This document shows, piece by piece, positions 1 to 7,314 of a stretch of DNA of 22,936 nt. Source of the stretch: an uncultured bacterium (GTDB lineage Bacteria; Bacillota; Clostridia; Oscillospirales; Acutalibacteraceae); assembly GCA_905215055.1 (NCBI GenBank), contig CAJMOH010000043.1, positions 1-22,936 of the forward strand, read 5' to 3'. The translations under genes were made by a program, and so were the position numbers. Every line of letters begins with the position of its first letter. The first letter of the stretch is position 1. The notes beneath the pieces were generated by a model. The model was not told where the DNA came from and did no database searches. It saw only the letters and a program-made list of their open reading frames with translations.

Positions 1-368
1 GCGAAGCACTTGGTCTCATCCCGCAGCAGCATGGCGCCCAGGTTGCCGTGGCCCAGGCCCACGTTGCGCTGCTCCGCCACAGAGCCGGGAACACAGAAGG
101 CCTCCAGGCCGATGCCAATGGCCTCGGCGGCGTCGGCGGCAGTCTTTACGCCCTTCTTGATGGCCACGGCGCAGCCCAGGGTATAGGCCCAGCCGGCGTT
201 CTCAAAAGCGATGGGCTGCACGCCCTTGACGATCTCATAGGGATCAAAGCCCTTGCTCTTGCACAGCTCCCGGGCTTCCTCCAGGCTGCCGATGCCGTAC
301 TCGGCAAGACATTTCTCGATCTTCGGCATTCTTCTTTCTTTGCCTTCAAACATGACGTCATTAGCCAT
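1..368 (-). CDS. GGGtGRT-family protein, N-terminal part (cut by window edge)
   Basis: About 122 N-terminal residues are visible and the rest lies beyond the left edge. The start ATG (366-368) follows an AAGGAGGA ribosome binding site at normal spacing. I recognise the protein as the GGGtGRT family from its opening (MANDVMFEGKERRMPKIEKC), the stretch IAFENAGWAYTLGCAVAIKK and the VGLGHGNLGAMLLRDE segment. The motif that names the family should lie in the missing part. The biochemical role of this family is not established. It is usually found beside a NifU-like iron-sulfur scaffold gene, and here that gene lies 34 bp upstream on the same strand, so the two are probably co-transcribed from the promoter at 1165-1193. 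Several Cys residues are present, but no metal site can be assigned from the fragment. Confidence 0.85.
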   Translation of the reverse strand, partial: MANDVMFEGKERRMPKIEKCLAEYGIGSLEEARELCKSKGFDPYEIVKGVQPIAFENAGWAYTLGCAVAIKKGVKTAADAAEAIGIGLEAFCVPGSVAEQRNVGLGHGNLGAMLLRDETKCF

Positions 369-402
369 TTGCTTGTCCTCCTTAGTTCATCCGCGTGGGG
401 AA

Positions 403-1095
403 TTATTCTTCTCTGGGGTCGATGTACTTGGCAGCGCCGTCAAAGCGGCCATAGGTGCCAATGTTGTTCTTGTAGGCCTCATCGGGAGAAACGCCGTGAC
501 GGATGTCCTCCAGCATCTTGCCCAACTTGACAAACTGATAGCCAATGACCTCGCCCTCTTCGTCGAGAGCCATCTTCAGCACATAGCCTTCCGCCATTTC
601 CATGTAGCGCACGCCCTTGAGACCGGTGGAGAACATGGTGCCCACCTGAGAGCGCAGGCCCTTGCCCAGATCCTCCAGGCTGGCGCCGATGGGCAGGCCG
701 TCCTCGGAGAAGGCGGTCTGGCTGCGGCCGTAGGCCAGCTGCTTAAAGATCTCCCGCATGGCCACGTTGATGGCGTCGCACACCAGGTCGGTGTTCAGAC
801 ATTCCAGCAGAGTCTTGCCGGGGAGGATTTCAGCGGCCATAGCGGCGGAGTGGGTCATGCCGGAGCAGCCCAGAGTTTCCACCAGGGCCTCCTGCACAAT
901 GCCGTCCTTCACGTTCAGGGTCAGCTTGCAGGCGCCCTGCTGGGGAGCGCACCAGCCCACACCGTGAGACAGGCCGGAGATGTCCTTAATCTCATAAGCC
1001 TTTACCCATTTGCCCTCTTCCGGGATGGGAGCGGGACCATGATGGGGGCCTTTCTTCACCGTGCACATATTTTCCACTTCATGGGAATAGTTCAT
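403..1095 (-). CDS. NifU-like iron-sulfur cluster assembly scaffold protein (GGGtGRT partner)
   Basis: A 230-aa protein distantly related to the NifU/SufU scaffold fold. It has Cys residues at about 11, 49, 56, 77, 99 and 106; C77 lies in the motif LGCSGM, which resembles the scaffold cysteine loop of NifU/IscU. I chose ATG 1095 because GAAAGGAGT precedes it; an upstream in-frame start at 1155 would add 20 arginine/lysine-rich residues without a better ribosome binding site. It is longer than a plain IscU (about 130 aa), with extra residues at both ends. It heads a two-gene unit with the GGGtGRT gene. Involvement in Fe-S assembly is inferred from the family; the clients are unknown. Confidence 0.8.
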   Translation of the reverse strand: MNYSHEVENMCTVKKGPHHGPAPIPEEGKWVKAYEIKDISGLSHGVGWCAPQQGACKLTLNVKDGIVQEALVETLGCSGMTHSAAMAAEILPGKTLLECLNTDLVCDAINVAMREIFKQLAYGRSQTAFSEDGLPIGASLEDLGKGLRSQVGTMFSTGLKGVRYMEMAEGYVLKMALDEEGEVIGYQFVKLGKMLEDIRHGVSPDEAYKNNIGTYGRFDGAAKYIDPREE

Positions 1096-1164
1096 ATTGG
1101 TACTCCTTTCGGTTTCAGTTTTCTTCCGGGCTGGCTGTGCCGCCCGAAATACCAATCTGTGTCC

Positions 1165-1193
1165 ATTATAATCGGAAAAAGCTTCTTATTCAA
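1165..1193 (-). promoter_or_regulatory. Sigma-A type promoter for the scaffold/GGGtGRT unit
   Basis: On the minus strand a TTGAAT -35 (1188-1193) and a perfect TATAAT -10 (1165-1170) are separated by 17 bp. The site lies about 70 bp upstream of the scaffold gene start. A small hairpin with arms AAAGCT and AGCTTT, followed by T residues, overlaps the -35 and may also end the upstream glutaredoxin operon. Confidence 0.75.
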
Positions 1194-1209
1194 GAGCTTT
1201 GCCGAAATT

Positions 1210-1479
1210 TTAACAGCCCAGGCCCGCTTCCTTCAGCACGTCCTCTGGGTCCAGGGTGATGGAGCCGTCCTCCCGCACAAAGCAGGGGATGCCGATCATC
1301 CCGTCCTCCCGGGCCTGCTCCAGCTCCTCCCGGTGGTCCCGCAGCTTGAGAAACGCCCGCAGGTTATCGGTGGTCTCTGTAATCTCCACAAAGGTGAAAT
1401 CCGAAAAGCCCTTTTGGGCAAACAGCTCCTTTGCCTCCCGGCAGCCGCCGCAAATGTGAGAACCGTAAAACGTCACCAT
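1210..1479 (-). CDS. Glutaredoxin-like thiol-redox protein
   Basis: An 89-aa protein with a CGGC redox motif at residues 10-13, just after the first beta strand (MVTFYGSHICGGC). The cis-proline region GIPCFV at about 63-68 fits the thioredoxin fold and glutaredoxin-like size. It probably reduces disulfides or handles thiols in the cytoplasm; the partner is unknown. The start ATG overlaps the end of the phosphatase gene by 7 bp and an AAAGGAGG site lies inside that gene, so translation is probably coupled. It is the last gene of the 2142-1210 operon. Confidence 0.8.
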   Translation of the reverse strand: MVTFYGSHICGGCREAKELFAQKGFSDFTFVEITETTDNLRAFLKLRDHREELEQAREDGMIGIPCFVREDGSITLDPEDVLKEAGLGC

Positions 1480-2036
1480 AACGCTCCCTCCTTTCCTTGG
1501 GGCAGGTCCAGCTCATACTCCCGAACCTCGCAGTTGCCCATATTGAATTGGAAAAATTCCTCGTTGGTCATGTTGTGAAAGTAGCTTTCAATGATCCGGC
1601 AGATCCCGCCGTGGCACACCACCAGCACGCTCTCCCCCGGATAGCTTCGGGCGGTCTCCTCCAAAAAGGCGTACACCCGTGCGGCGGTGGACATTTGGGA
1701 CTCCCCGCCGGGATAGCGCACGGCAAAGGACTTCTTGTTGCTGAGGAAGCCCTCGTCAAAGCGGGAGGCCCCCTCGTAAACGCCGTAGTTCTGCTCCCGC
1801 ACCCGGGCATCGATGGTCACAGGCAGGTTTCTCCCCTGACAAATCAGCTCCGCGGTCTGTCTGGCCCGCAGCAGCGGGGAAACAATCACCCGGTCGATAG
1901 GGGTGTCCTTCAGTCTTTGGGCGGTTTGCCGGGCCTGCTCCACGCCGGTCTCGTCCAGGGGCAGGTCCGTGATTCCGCAGACAATGTTTTCCCGGTTCCA
2001 GGCGGTTTGCCCGTGACGGGTGACATAAAATCTCAT
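1473..2036 (-). CDS. Histidine phosphatase family protein (phosphoglycerate-mutase-like)
   Basis: A 187-aa protein with the full histidine phosphatase signature: RHG at 7-9 (phospho-acceptor H8), SPLLRARQTAE around 53-63, the acid in REQNYGVYEG at 80-89 (E81), and the second catalytic His in VVCHGG (H142). All core residues are present, so an active phosphatase is likely. The substrate cannot be read from sequence; relatives include CobC, GpmB-like and broad-specificity sugar-phosphate phosphatases. No cobalamin gene is nearby to support CobC. A GAGGAGG site lies just upstream of ATG 2036, and a 31-aa ORF ends 10 bp before it. Confidence 0.88.
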   Translation of the reverse strand: MRFYVTRHGQTAWNRENIVCGITDLPLDETGVEQARQTAQRLKDTPIDRVIVSPLLRARQTAELICQGRNLPVTIDARVREQNYGVYEGASRFDEGFLSNKKSFAVRYPGGESQMSTAARVYAFLEETARSYPGESVLVVCHGGICRIIESYFHNMTNEEFFQFNMGNCEVREYELDLPQGKEGALW

Positions 2037-2046
2037 AAGCGCCTCC

Positions 2047-2142
2047 TCAATACCAGGTCAGGTCCGCGCAGCTCTGAACGTCCTCCAGGCTGCCCGCCTC
2101 TGCCGGGGAGTGCGTATCCAGCAGCTCTTTGTTCAAATCCAT
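2047..2142 (-). CDS. Small protein of 31 aa, first gene of the phosphatase operon
   Basis: A short ORF starting MDLNKELLDTHSP and ending SCADLTWY, with one Cys at residue 25 and acidic overall. It has an ideal ribosome binding site (GGAGG, 7 bp before ATG) and is the first ORF after the consensus promoter at 2180-2208. It ends 10 bp before the phosphatase start. I do not recognise a family. The sequence is not leader-like in the sense of repeated regulatory codons, and there is no membrane segment. It could be a real small protein or a translated leader that sets phosphatase expression. Confidence 0.6.
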   Translation of the reverse strand: MDLNKELLDTHSPAEAGSLEDVQSCADLTWY

Positions 2143-2179
2143 AGCAGTTCCTCCAGTCTGATTCTTCCACTCTGGCTTC

Positions 2180-2208
2180 ATTATACCGGAAACCCGGCGG
2201 AATGAAAA
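2180..2208 (-). promoter_or_regulatory. Promoter of the small-ORF/phosphatase/glutaredoxin operon
   Basis: On the minus strand a TTTTCA -35 (2203-2208) and a perfect TATAAT -10 (2180-2185) are 17 bp apart, with the -10 ending 37 bp before the 31-aa ORF. It lies just downstream of the argF terminator, so this operon is separate from arg. Confidence 0.7.
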
Positions 2209-2272
2209 GCCCGCCGCCGCTTTTTCCTTTAAAAGCCCTTTCACTTTCTCCTCTCTCACAGGCGAAAGCAGC

Positions 2273-2305
2273 AAAAAGGAGCCGCCGCCCTCTGGCAGCA
2301 GCCCC
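2273..2305 (-). terminator. Intrinsic terminator at the end of the arginine operon
   Basis: On the minus strand a 12-bp stem (arms 2294-2305 and 2278-2289, with a few G-T pairs) and a four-base loop are followed by TTTTT (2273-2277). It begins 7 bp after the argF stop. A T run on the other side means it could also act in the opposite direction. Confidence 0.85.
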
Positions 2306-2312
2306 TCATTTT

Positions 2313-3233
2313 TTACACTTCCTGCTGGCCGCCCATGGTTTTCACCAGCACGGCCTTCTGGGCGTGAAGGCGGTTTTCCGCCTCCTCGAAAATGTAAGCG
2401 GCGTTTTGCTCGAACACCTCTTCCGTAATCTCCTCGCCCCGGTGAGCGGGCAGGCAGTGCTGCACCATGGCGTCGGGCTTGGCCTGGGCCATAAGCCTCT
2501 CATCCACGCAATAGCCGGCAAAGGCCTTTTCCCGCTTCTGGCGCTCCTCCTCCTGACCCATAGAGGTCCACACGTCGGTGATGACCACGTCCGCGTCCTT
2601 GGCGGCTTGCATGGGAGAATCGGTCAGCTCAAACCTTTCCCCATATCCGGCGGCAAACTCCAGAATCTCCTGGGGCGGGCGGTAGCCCTGGGGGCAGGCC
2701 ACGGACACGCTCATGCCCACCTTCAGACCGCCCACAATCAGGCTGTTCATCATGTTGTTGCCGTCCCCGATGAAGCACAGCTTCAGCCCTTCCAGAGAGC
2801 CCTTGTACTCCCGGATGGTCATCAAATCCGCCAGCACCTGGCAGGGATGGCAGAAGTCCGTCAGGCCGTTGATAACCGGAACGCTGCCGTACTGGGCCAG
2901 GGCCTCTACCTCGTCCTGGCCAAAGGTGCGGATCATGATACCGTCCACATACCGGGAGAGCACCCGGGCCGTATCCTGAACCGGTTCTCCCCGGCCGATC
3001 TGAGAGCCCTCGGCCCCCAGCACCACGGCGTAGCCCCCCAGCTGGTTAATGCCCACCTCAAAGCTGACGCGGGTGCGGGTGGAGGACTTCTCAAAGATCA
3101 TGCCCAGGCACTTGCCCTTCAAAAGAGGATGGGCAATGCCGTGCTTTGTCTCGTACTTCAGCTGGTCCGCCAGGTTTAAAATGTCGAGAATTTCCTCGCC
3201 GGAAAGATCCAGCAGCTTCAACAGGTGTTTCAT
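2313..3233 (-). CDS. argF: Ornithine carbamoyltransferase
   Basis: A 306-aa cytoplasmic enzyme that joins carbamoyl phosphate and ornithine to give citrulline. Visible motifs are the carbamoyl-phosphate loop STRTR at 51-55, FCHPCQ at 127-132, the ornithine-side DVWTSMGQ at 220-227, and HCLPAHRGEE at 259-268. Length and motifs are normal for a biosynthetic ArgF. The genomic setting (last gene of an arg biosynthetic operon) also favours ArgF over the catabolic ArcB. It starts at ATG 3233 after AGAAAGGA and is separated by about 44 bp from the argD stop. The operon terminator follows directly. Confidence 0.96.
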   Translation of the reverse strand: MKHLLKLLDLSGEEILDILNLADQLKYETKHGIAHPLLKGKCLGMIFEKSSTRTRVSFEVGINQLGGYAVVLGAEGSQIGRGEPVQDTARVLSRYVDGIMIRTFGQDEVEALAQYGSVPVINGLTDFCHPCQVLADLMTIREYKGSLEGLKLCFIGDGNNMMNSLIVGGLKVGMSVSVACPQGYRPPQEILEFAAGYGERFELTDSPMQAAKDADVVITDVWTSMGQEEERQKREKAFAGYCVDERLMAQAKPDAMVQHCLPAHRGEEITEEVFEQNAAYIFEEAENRLHAQKAVLVKTMGGQQEV

Positions 3234-3277
3234 GGGATTTCATCCTTTCTGCAAATTCCGCCGGTGTCCGGCGCGGG

Positions 3278-4452
3278 TCATTGTGTTTCCTGCTCCAGAA
3301 CCCTCTGGAAAATGGCCAGGCCCTGGTCCATGTCCTCTTGGGGGACGGTCAGCGGGGGCAAAAACCGCACCAGCTCCTTGGCGGTGAGGATGAGCAGCCC
3401 CGCTTTGGCGCACCGCACCAGCACCTCGTGGGCGTCTTTCTCCTTCAGCTTCACGCCCAGCATCAGGCCCCGGCCCCGGACGTACTCCACCTGAGGCATG
3501 GCCTCCAATTTCTCCTTCAGGTAAGCGCCCTTTTCCTCACGTCCTCCAGGAAGGCCGGATCGGACACCCGGCGCACTACCACCCGGGCGGCGGCGCTGGC
3601 AATGGGGTTGCCCCCAAAGGTGGAGCCCTGCTGTCCCGGCTTGAGAATCTCCCCCAGCCTTTCGCTGACAAGGCAGGCCCCCATAGGCAGGCCTCCGGCA
3701 ATGCCCTTGGCCGTGGTGACAACATCCGGCTGGGCGCCGTAGCCCTGATAGGCATAGAAGAAGCCGGTGCGTCCCACGCCGGTCTGAACCTCGTCTACGA
3801 TGAGCAGCACGTCCTTCTCCCGGCAGAGCTGGGCCAGGCCCTTTACAAAGTCCTCGTCCATGGGGATGACACCCCCCTCGCCTTGGACCATCTCCAGCAT
3901 CACGGCGCAGACAGAGCCGTCCAGCAGGGCTTCCACCCCGGCCAAATCCCCGGCCTGGGCGTACAAAAAGCCCTCGGTCAAGGGGAGAAAATCCCTGTGG
4001 AAATCCGCCTGGCCAGTGGCCGCCAAAGTGGTCAGGGTGCGGCCGTGGAAGGAGTTAATCAGGGTGACAATTTTATAGGCACCCCGCTTCTCCCCGTACT
4101 TGCGGGCCACCTTGACAGCGCACTCGTTGGCCTCCGCGCCGGAGTTGCAGAAGAAGGCCTTGGCCATGCCCGAGGCCTGGGAAAGCTCCTGAGCCAAGGC
4201 GGTGTTTTCGGGACAGTAATAGTAGTTGCACATGTGCTGGATCTTCCCAGCCTGCTCCGCCACGGCCGCGGTCCACTCCGGATCGCTGTAACCCAGGGCG
4301 TTGACACCAATGCCCGCGGTGAAGTCGATGTATTCTTTTCCATCCACATCCCAGGCCCGGGCGTTGCGCCCCTTGACCAGCGCGGCGTCTACTCGGCCGT
4401 AGGTGTGAAGGATATATGCTTGGTCTTGGTCCTTGATATGCTGAAAGGTCAT
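3278..4452 (-). pseudogene. argD: Acetylornithine aminotransferase, interrupted by a frameshift
   Basis: Pyridoxal-phosphate aminotransferase that makes N-acetylornithine. The first 311 residues are in one frame (start ATG 4452, after GGGAG) and include NSGAEANE, the PLP aspartate in IVDEVQTG (D220), the PLP lysine in TTAKGIAGG (K249) and GSTFGGNP. Reading then stops at TGA 3517-3519. The C-terminal 80 or so residues (GAYLKEKLEAMPQ onward, to LEQETQ) continue in another frame to 3278. Restoring one G at the run around 3535-3536 would turn VRKRALT-stop into VREKGAYLKEKL and give a normal 391-aa ArgD. The flanking frames are fully conserved, so the lesion is recent or is a sequence error. No convincing slippery site was seen. 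Confidence 0.9.
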
Positions 4453-4477
4453 GGTATCACTCCCAACGAAAAATCGT

Positions 4478-4498
4478 AAAACCGCGAAGCGGCGTTTT
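4478..4498 (-). other. Small hairpin between argB and argD
   Basis: The argB-argD gap holds CCGC/GCGG arms around a three-base loop, flanked by A and T runs (minus strand: T run after the hairpin). It is short for a full terminator and could cause partial termination or RNA processing inside the operon. Confidence 0.3.
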
Positions 4499-5350
4499 TT
4501 AATAGAACATCGTGCCAATGCCCTCGTCGGTGAACAGCTCCACCAGAATGGAGTGGGGCGTCCGGCCGTCGATGATGTGGGCTCTGCCTATGCCCCGGCG
4601 GACCGCGTCCACGCAGCAGTCAATCTTGGGGATCATCCCGCCGGAGATAATGCCCTCCTTCTTCAAGCGGCTGACGTCGCTGACGTTCACCACGGGAATC
4701 AGGGTGCTTTCGTCCTCTTTGTCCCGCAGCAGCCCCCGCACGTCGGTCATCAGAATCAGCTTCATGGCCCCCAGCGAGGCGGCAATTCTGGCGGCGGCCA
4801 CGTCGGCGTTGATGTTGAACACCTCGCCGTGATACCCCGCGGCCACTGTGGACACAATGGGAACATAGCCGTTGGCCGAGGCGTTGCGCAGGATGTCCGT
4901 GTTGACCTCCCGGATCTCTCCCACAAAGCCCAGCTCGGTGTCCAGCTGGTCCGCCTTCAGCAAGGACCCGTCCAGGCCGCACAGCCCCACGGCCTTGCCG
5001 CCGGCGTCCTCCAGACGCTGGACCAGGTCCTTGTTCACCTTGCCCGCCAGCACCTGCTGGACAATGTCCATGGTCTCTTGGTCCGTGACCCGCATGCCGT
5101 TTAGGAATTTGCTCTCCTTCTGGATCTTTTTCAGCATGGCGTTGATCTCCGGCCCGCCGCCGTGGACCAGCACCACGTTGATGCCCACCAGCTGCATCAG
5201 CACAATGTCGTTCATCACGTCGTTTTTCAGGCCCTCGTCAATCATGGCGTTGCCGCCATATTTGACCACCACGGTTTTTCCCGCGTACTTTTTGATATAG
5301 GGCAGCGCCTGTACCAGCACCTTTGCCCGCTCGCTGTTGGAAATCTCCAT
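4499..5350 (-). CDS. argB: Acetylglutamate kinase, arginine-inhibited type
   Basis: A 283-aa cytoplasmic amino-acid kinase that phosphorylates N-acetylglutamate, the controlled step of the pathway. The ATP and substrate loops KYGGNAM (30-36) and HGGGPEI (63-69) are intact. Residues 1-25 form an N-terminal helical extension, and the C-terminus carries DGRTPHSILVELF followed by GIGT. In studied members this combination marks kinases that form hexamers and are feedback-inhibited by arginine, so inhibition is likely here. It starts at ATG 5350 after AAGGAGG. It follows the small membrane gene by 15 bp. Confidence 0.96.
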   Translation of the reverse strand: MEISNSERAKVLVQALPYIKKYAGKTVVVKYGGNAMIDEGLKNDVMNDIVLMQLVGINVVLVHGGGPEINAMLKKIQKESKFLNGMRVTDQETMDIVQQVLAGKVNKDLVQRLEDAGGKAVGLCGLDGSLLKADQLDTELGFVGEIREVNTDILRNASANGYVPIVSTVAAGYHGEVFNINADVAAARIAASLGAMKLILMTDVRGLLRDKEDESTLIPVVNVSDVSRLKKEGIISGGMIPKIDCCVDAVRRGIGRAHIIDGRTPHSILVELFTDEGIGTMFY

Positions 5351-5365
5351 TTTTCACTACCTCCT

Positions 5366-5683
5366 TCACGCCCCGGCCAGCATGGAACTGAACGCCGAAA
5401 ACACAGCGATCACCAGCACGGCGTTGATCAGAACGCCCGCCAGCAGCATCCGCCGCCACAGTTTCTGAATGCGGCCGCTTCCCCCCAGCAAAAACAGGAG
5501 AAGCCCCGCCAGCGTCAGCAGCACTGTGGTGACAGAAAGCTGGAAAATGCGGTTGACCATGCTTTCCACAGAGACAAACGCCATCAGCAGAAACCCTGCA
5601 AAATTCATGTATAAAATTCCAGTGGCCATCAGGGAGGCAATATTCCATCCTCCCAGCTCCGGATTCCAGTCAAACTTCTTCAT
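5366..5683 (-). CDS. Small membrane protein inside the arg operon, copy 2
   Basis: A 105-aa protein with three or possibly four hydrophobic segments (about 17-36, 47-68 and 79-100 as MKKFDW is counted) and a basic loop, RIQKLWRRM. ATG 5683 is preferred over GTG 5689 because GAGGGA lies 8 bp before it. It aligns almost without gaps to the neighbouring 112-aa protein: G-x-W-(N/D)-I-A, G-(I/L)-LY, AGFLL/AAFLV, and RR-(M/L)-LL are shared. The pair is therefore a tandem duplication. No known family is recognised. Position between argJ and argB suggests co-expression with arginine synthesis, but transport or any other function is not shown. Confidence 0.75.
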   Translation of the reverse strand: MKKFDWNPELGGWNIASLMATGILYMNFAGFLLMAFVSVESMVNRIFQLSVTTVLLTLAGLLLFLLGGSGRIQKLWRRMLLAGVLINAVLVIAVFSAFSSMLAGA

Positions 5684-5702
5684 AGGCACTTTCCCTCACT
5701 GT

Positions 5703-6041
5703 TCATGATCCTGCCGTATAACCTGCGGTGTAGAGAACCAGCGCGCCAATGGCCAGGGAAAACAGCAAAAGCATCGCGCCCCCGGCAATGAGCGCCCCCA
5801 GCAGCAGGCGGCGGGGCAGACTTTCCATGCGCCTCTTTCCCGGCAGATAAAGGGCCAGTGCCGCCAGCAGCAGCACTCCCGCCGCAACGCCCATTTCCAA
5901 GGCGTAAACGATAAGCAGCCCTATACCCGCCACTGCCAGCACCAGAAACGCCGCGACAATGAGATAGAGCAGGCCGGCCAGCACCAGGGCGGCAATGTCC
6001 CACGGCCCGGAAACCACCGCTCTTTTCTGTTTCTTCTTCAT
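5703..6041 (-). CDS. Small membrane protein inside the arg operon, copy 1
   Basis: A 112-aa protein with a basic N-terminus (MKKKQKR), then hydrophobic stretches at about 16-40, 43-66 and 79-108, and a central basic loop (GKRRMESLPRR). It starts at ATG 6041 after AAGGGGG. It lies 19 bp after argJ and 19 bp before its paralogue at 5366-5683. The basic N-terminus and central loop suggest that both face the cytoplasm. It could be an arginine-linked membrane factor or a hitch-hiking gene; no transporter motif is visible and the size is too small for a standard carrier unless it oligomerises. Confidence 0.75.
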   Translation of the reverse strand: MKKKQKRAVVSGPWDIAALVLAGLLYLIVAAFLVLAVAGIGLLIVYALEMGVAAGVLLLAALALYLPGKRRMESLPRRLLLGALIAGGAMLLLFSLAIGALVLYTAGYTAGS

Positions 6042-6060
6042 GGGACGCCCCCTTAACGGC

Positions 6061-7275
6061 TCAGGTGCGGTAGTCGCCGTTGATCTTCACATAATCGTAG
6101 GTCAGGTCGCAGCCATAGGCCTCGGCCCGCTCCTGCCCCATGTGCAGGTGGATGAGAATTTCAATCTCCCGCTCTCCCAGCACCAGGGAGGCCTCTTCCT
6201 CGGAGAAGGGAATGCCCGCGCCGTTTTTGCACACGTCCACCCGGCCCTTGGCGGAGCGGAAGGACACGTCGATCTTGTTCACGTCCACCGCCGCGCCGGA
6301 GTAGCCAGTGGCGCACAGCACACGGCCCCAGTTGGCGTCCGCGCCGAACATGGCCGCCTTGAACAAGGTGGAGCAGATCACGCTTTTTGCCACCGTGCGG
6401 GCCGCATCCAGGGTGGCGGCGCCCTCCGTCTGGCAGATGAGCAGCTTGGTAGCCCCCTCCCCGTCTCCCGCCATCAGCTTGGAAAGCTTGCGGCACACAG
6501 CCTCCAGCGCTTCCACAAAGGCGTCGTAATCTGGGCCGGGAGCGGTGATCTCCTGGTTTCCGGCCGCTCCGTTGGCCAAAATGGCGAAGGTGTCGTTGGT
6601 AGAGGTGTCCCCGTCGATGGAGATCATGTTGAAGGTTGTTTCCGTCACCTGGTGAATGGCCCTTTGCAGCATCTCCGGGGAGATGGCGCAGTCCGTGGTG
6701 ACAAAGCACAGCATGGTGGCCATGTTGGGATGGATCATGCCGCTGCCCTTGGAGATGCCCCCCAGCCTGACGGTTTTGCCGCCGGTTTCCACCTCTGCCG
6801 CCGCCTCCTTGGGGATGGTGTCGGTGGTCATGATGGCGGTGGCCGCCGCGCTGGAGCCTTCAGCGCTTAACGATTTAACCAGCTCCGGGATGCCCGCCGC
6901 GATGGGCTCGATGGGCAGCACCTGGCCGATGACGCCGGTGGAGGCCACCACCACGTCCTGGGGATCGATGCCCAGGGCCTGGGCGGTCAAATCGCACATG
7001 GCCTGGGCCTTTTCCTCGCCGTCGGCGTTGCAGGTGTTGGCGTTGCCGGAGTTGCAGATCACCGCCCTGGCGTATCCGTTGGCGATGTTTTTCCGCGTCA
7101 CCAAAATGGGAGCGCCCTTGACCAGATTCTGGGTGTACACGGCGGCAGCCGCGCAGGGGGTCTGGCTGTAAATCATGGCCAGATCGGGCTTGGATTTGTT
7201 CTTGCGGACGCCGCAGTGAATTCCCCCGGCCACAAAGCCCTGGGCCGCCGTAACGCCGCCTTCTATCATCTTCAT
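6061..7275 (-). CDS. argJ: Glutamate N-acetyltransferase / ornithine acetyltransferase
   Basis: A 404-aa protein that transfers the acetyl group from N-acetylornithine to glutamate, giving the cyclic arginine pathway. It is made as a precursor that cuts itself before the nucleophilic Thr: the site is the NMATML motif, between Ala186 and Thr187, preceded by KGSGMIHP. Other family features are the CNSGNANTC region (74-82) and AIMTTDT (147-153). Whether it is bifunctional (also using acetyl-CoA) cannot be decided from sequence. No argA or argE lies in the window, consistent with the cyclic route. It starts at ATG 7275 after GGAGAGG. Confidence 0.96.
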   Translation of the reverse strand: MKMIEGGVTAAQGFVAGGIHCGVRKNKSKPDLAMIYSQTPCAAAAVYTQNLVKGAPILVTRKNIANGYARAVICNSGNANTCNADGEEKAQAMCDLTAQALGIDPQDVVVASTGVIGQVLPIEPIAAGIPELVKSLSAEGSSAAATAIMTTDTIPKEAAAEVETGGKTVRLGGISKGSGMIHPNMATMLCFVTTDCAISPEMLQRAIHQVTETTFNMISIDGDTSTNDTFAILANGAAGNQEITAPGPDYDAFVEALEAVCRKLSKLMAGDGEGATKLLICQTEGAATLDAARTVAKSVICSTLFKAAMFGADANWGRVLCATGYSGAAVDVNKIDVSFRSAKGRVDVCKNGAGIPFSEEEASLVLGEREIEILIHLHMGQERAEAYGCDLTYDYVKINGDYRT

Positions 7276-7314
7276 GGAAAACCTCTCCGTTTCTAAATAT
7301 GAGATACCCGGCCC

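Noticed and set aside
253..2144. Plus-strand ORFs of 441 and 215 aa opposite the scaffold, glutaredoxin-like and phosphatase genes
   Set aside because: They run across several real genes and a promoter region on the opposite strand and show no protein family features.
3278..3508. 76-aa ORF as a separate small gene
   Set aside because: It is the out-of-frame C-terminal end of ArgD and has no ribosome binding site of its own.
3517..3545. Programmed -1 frameshifting in argD
   Set aside because: The run AGG AAA AGG is not a standard slippery heptamer, no clear downstream stem or internal Shine-Dalgarno was found, and ArgD is not known to use recoding.
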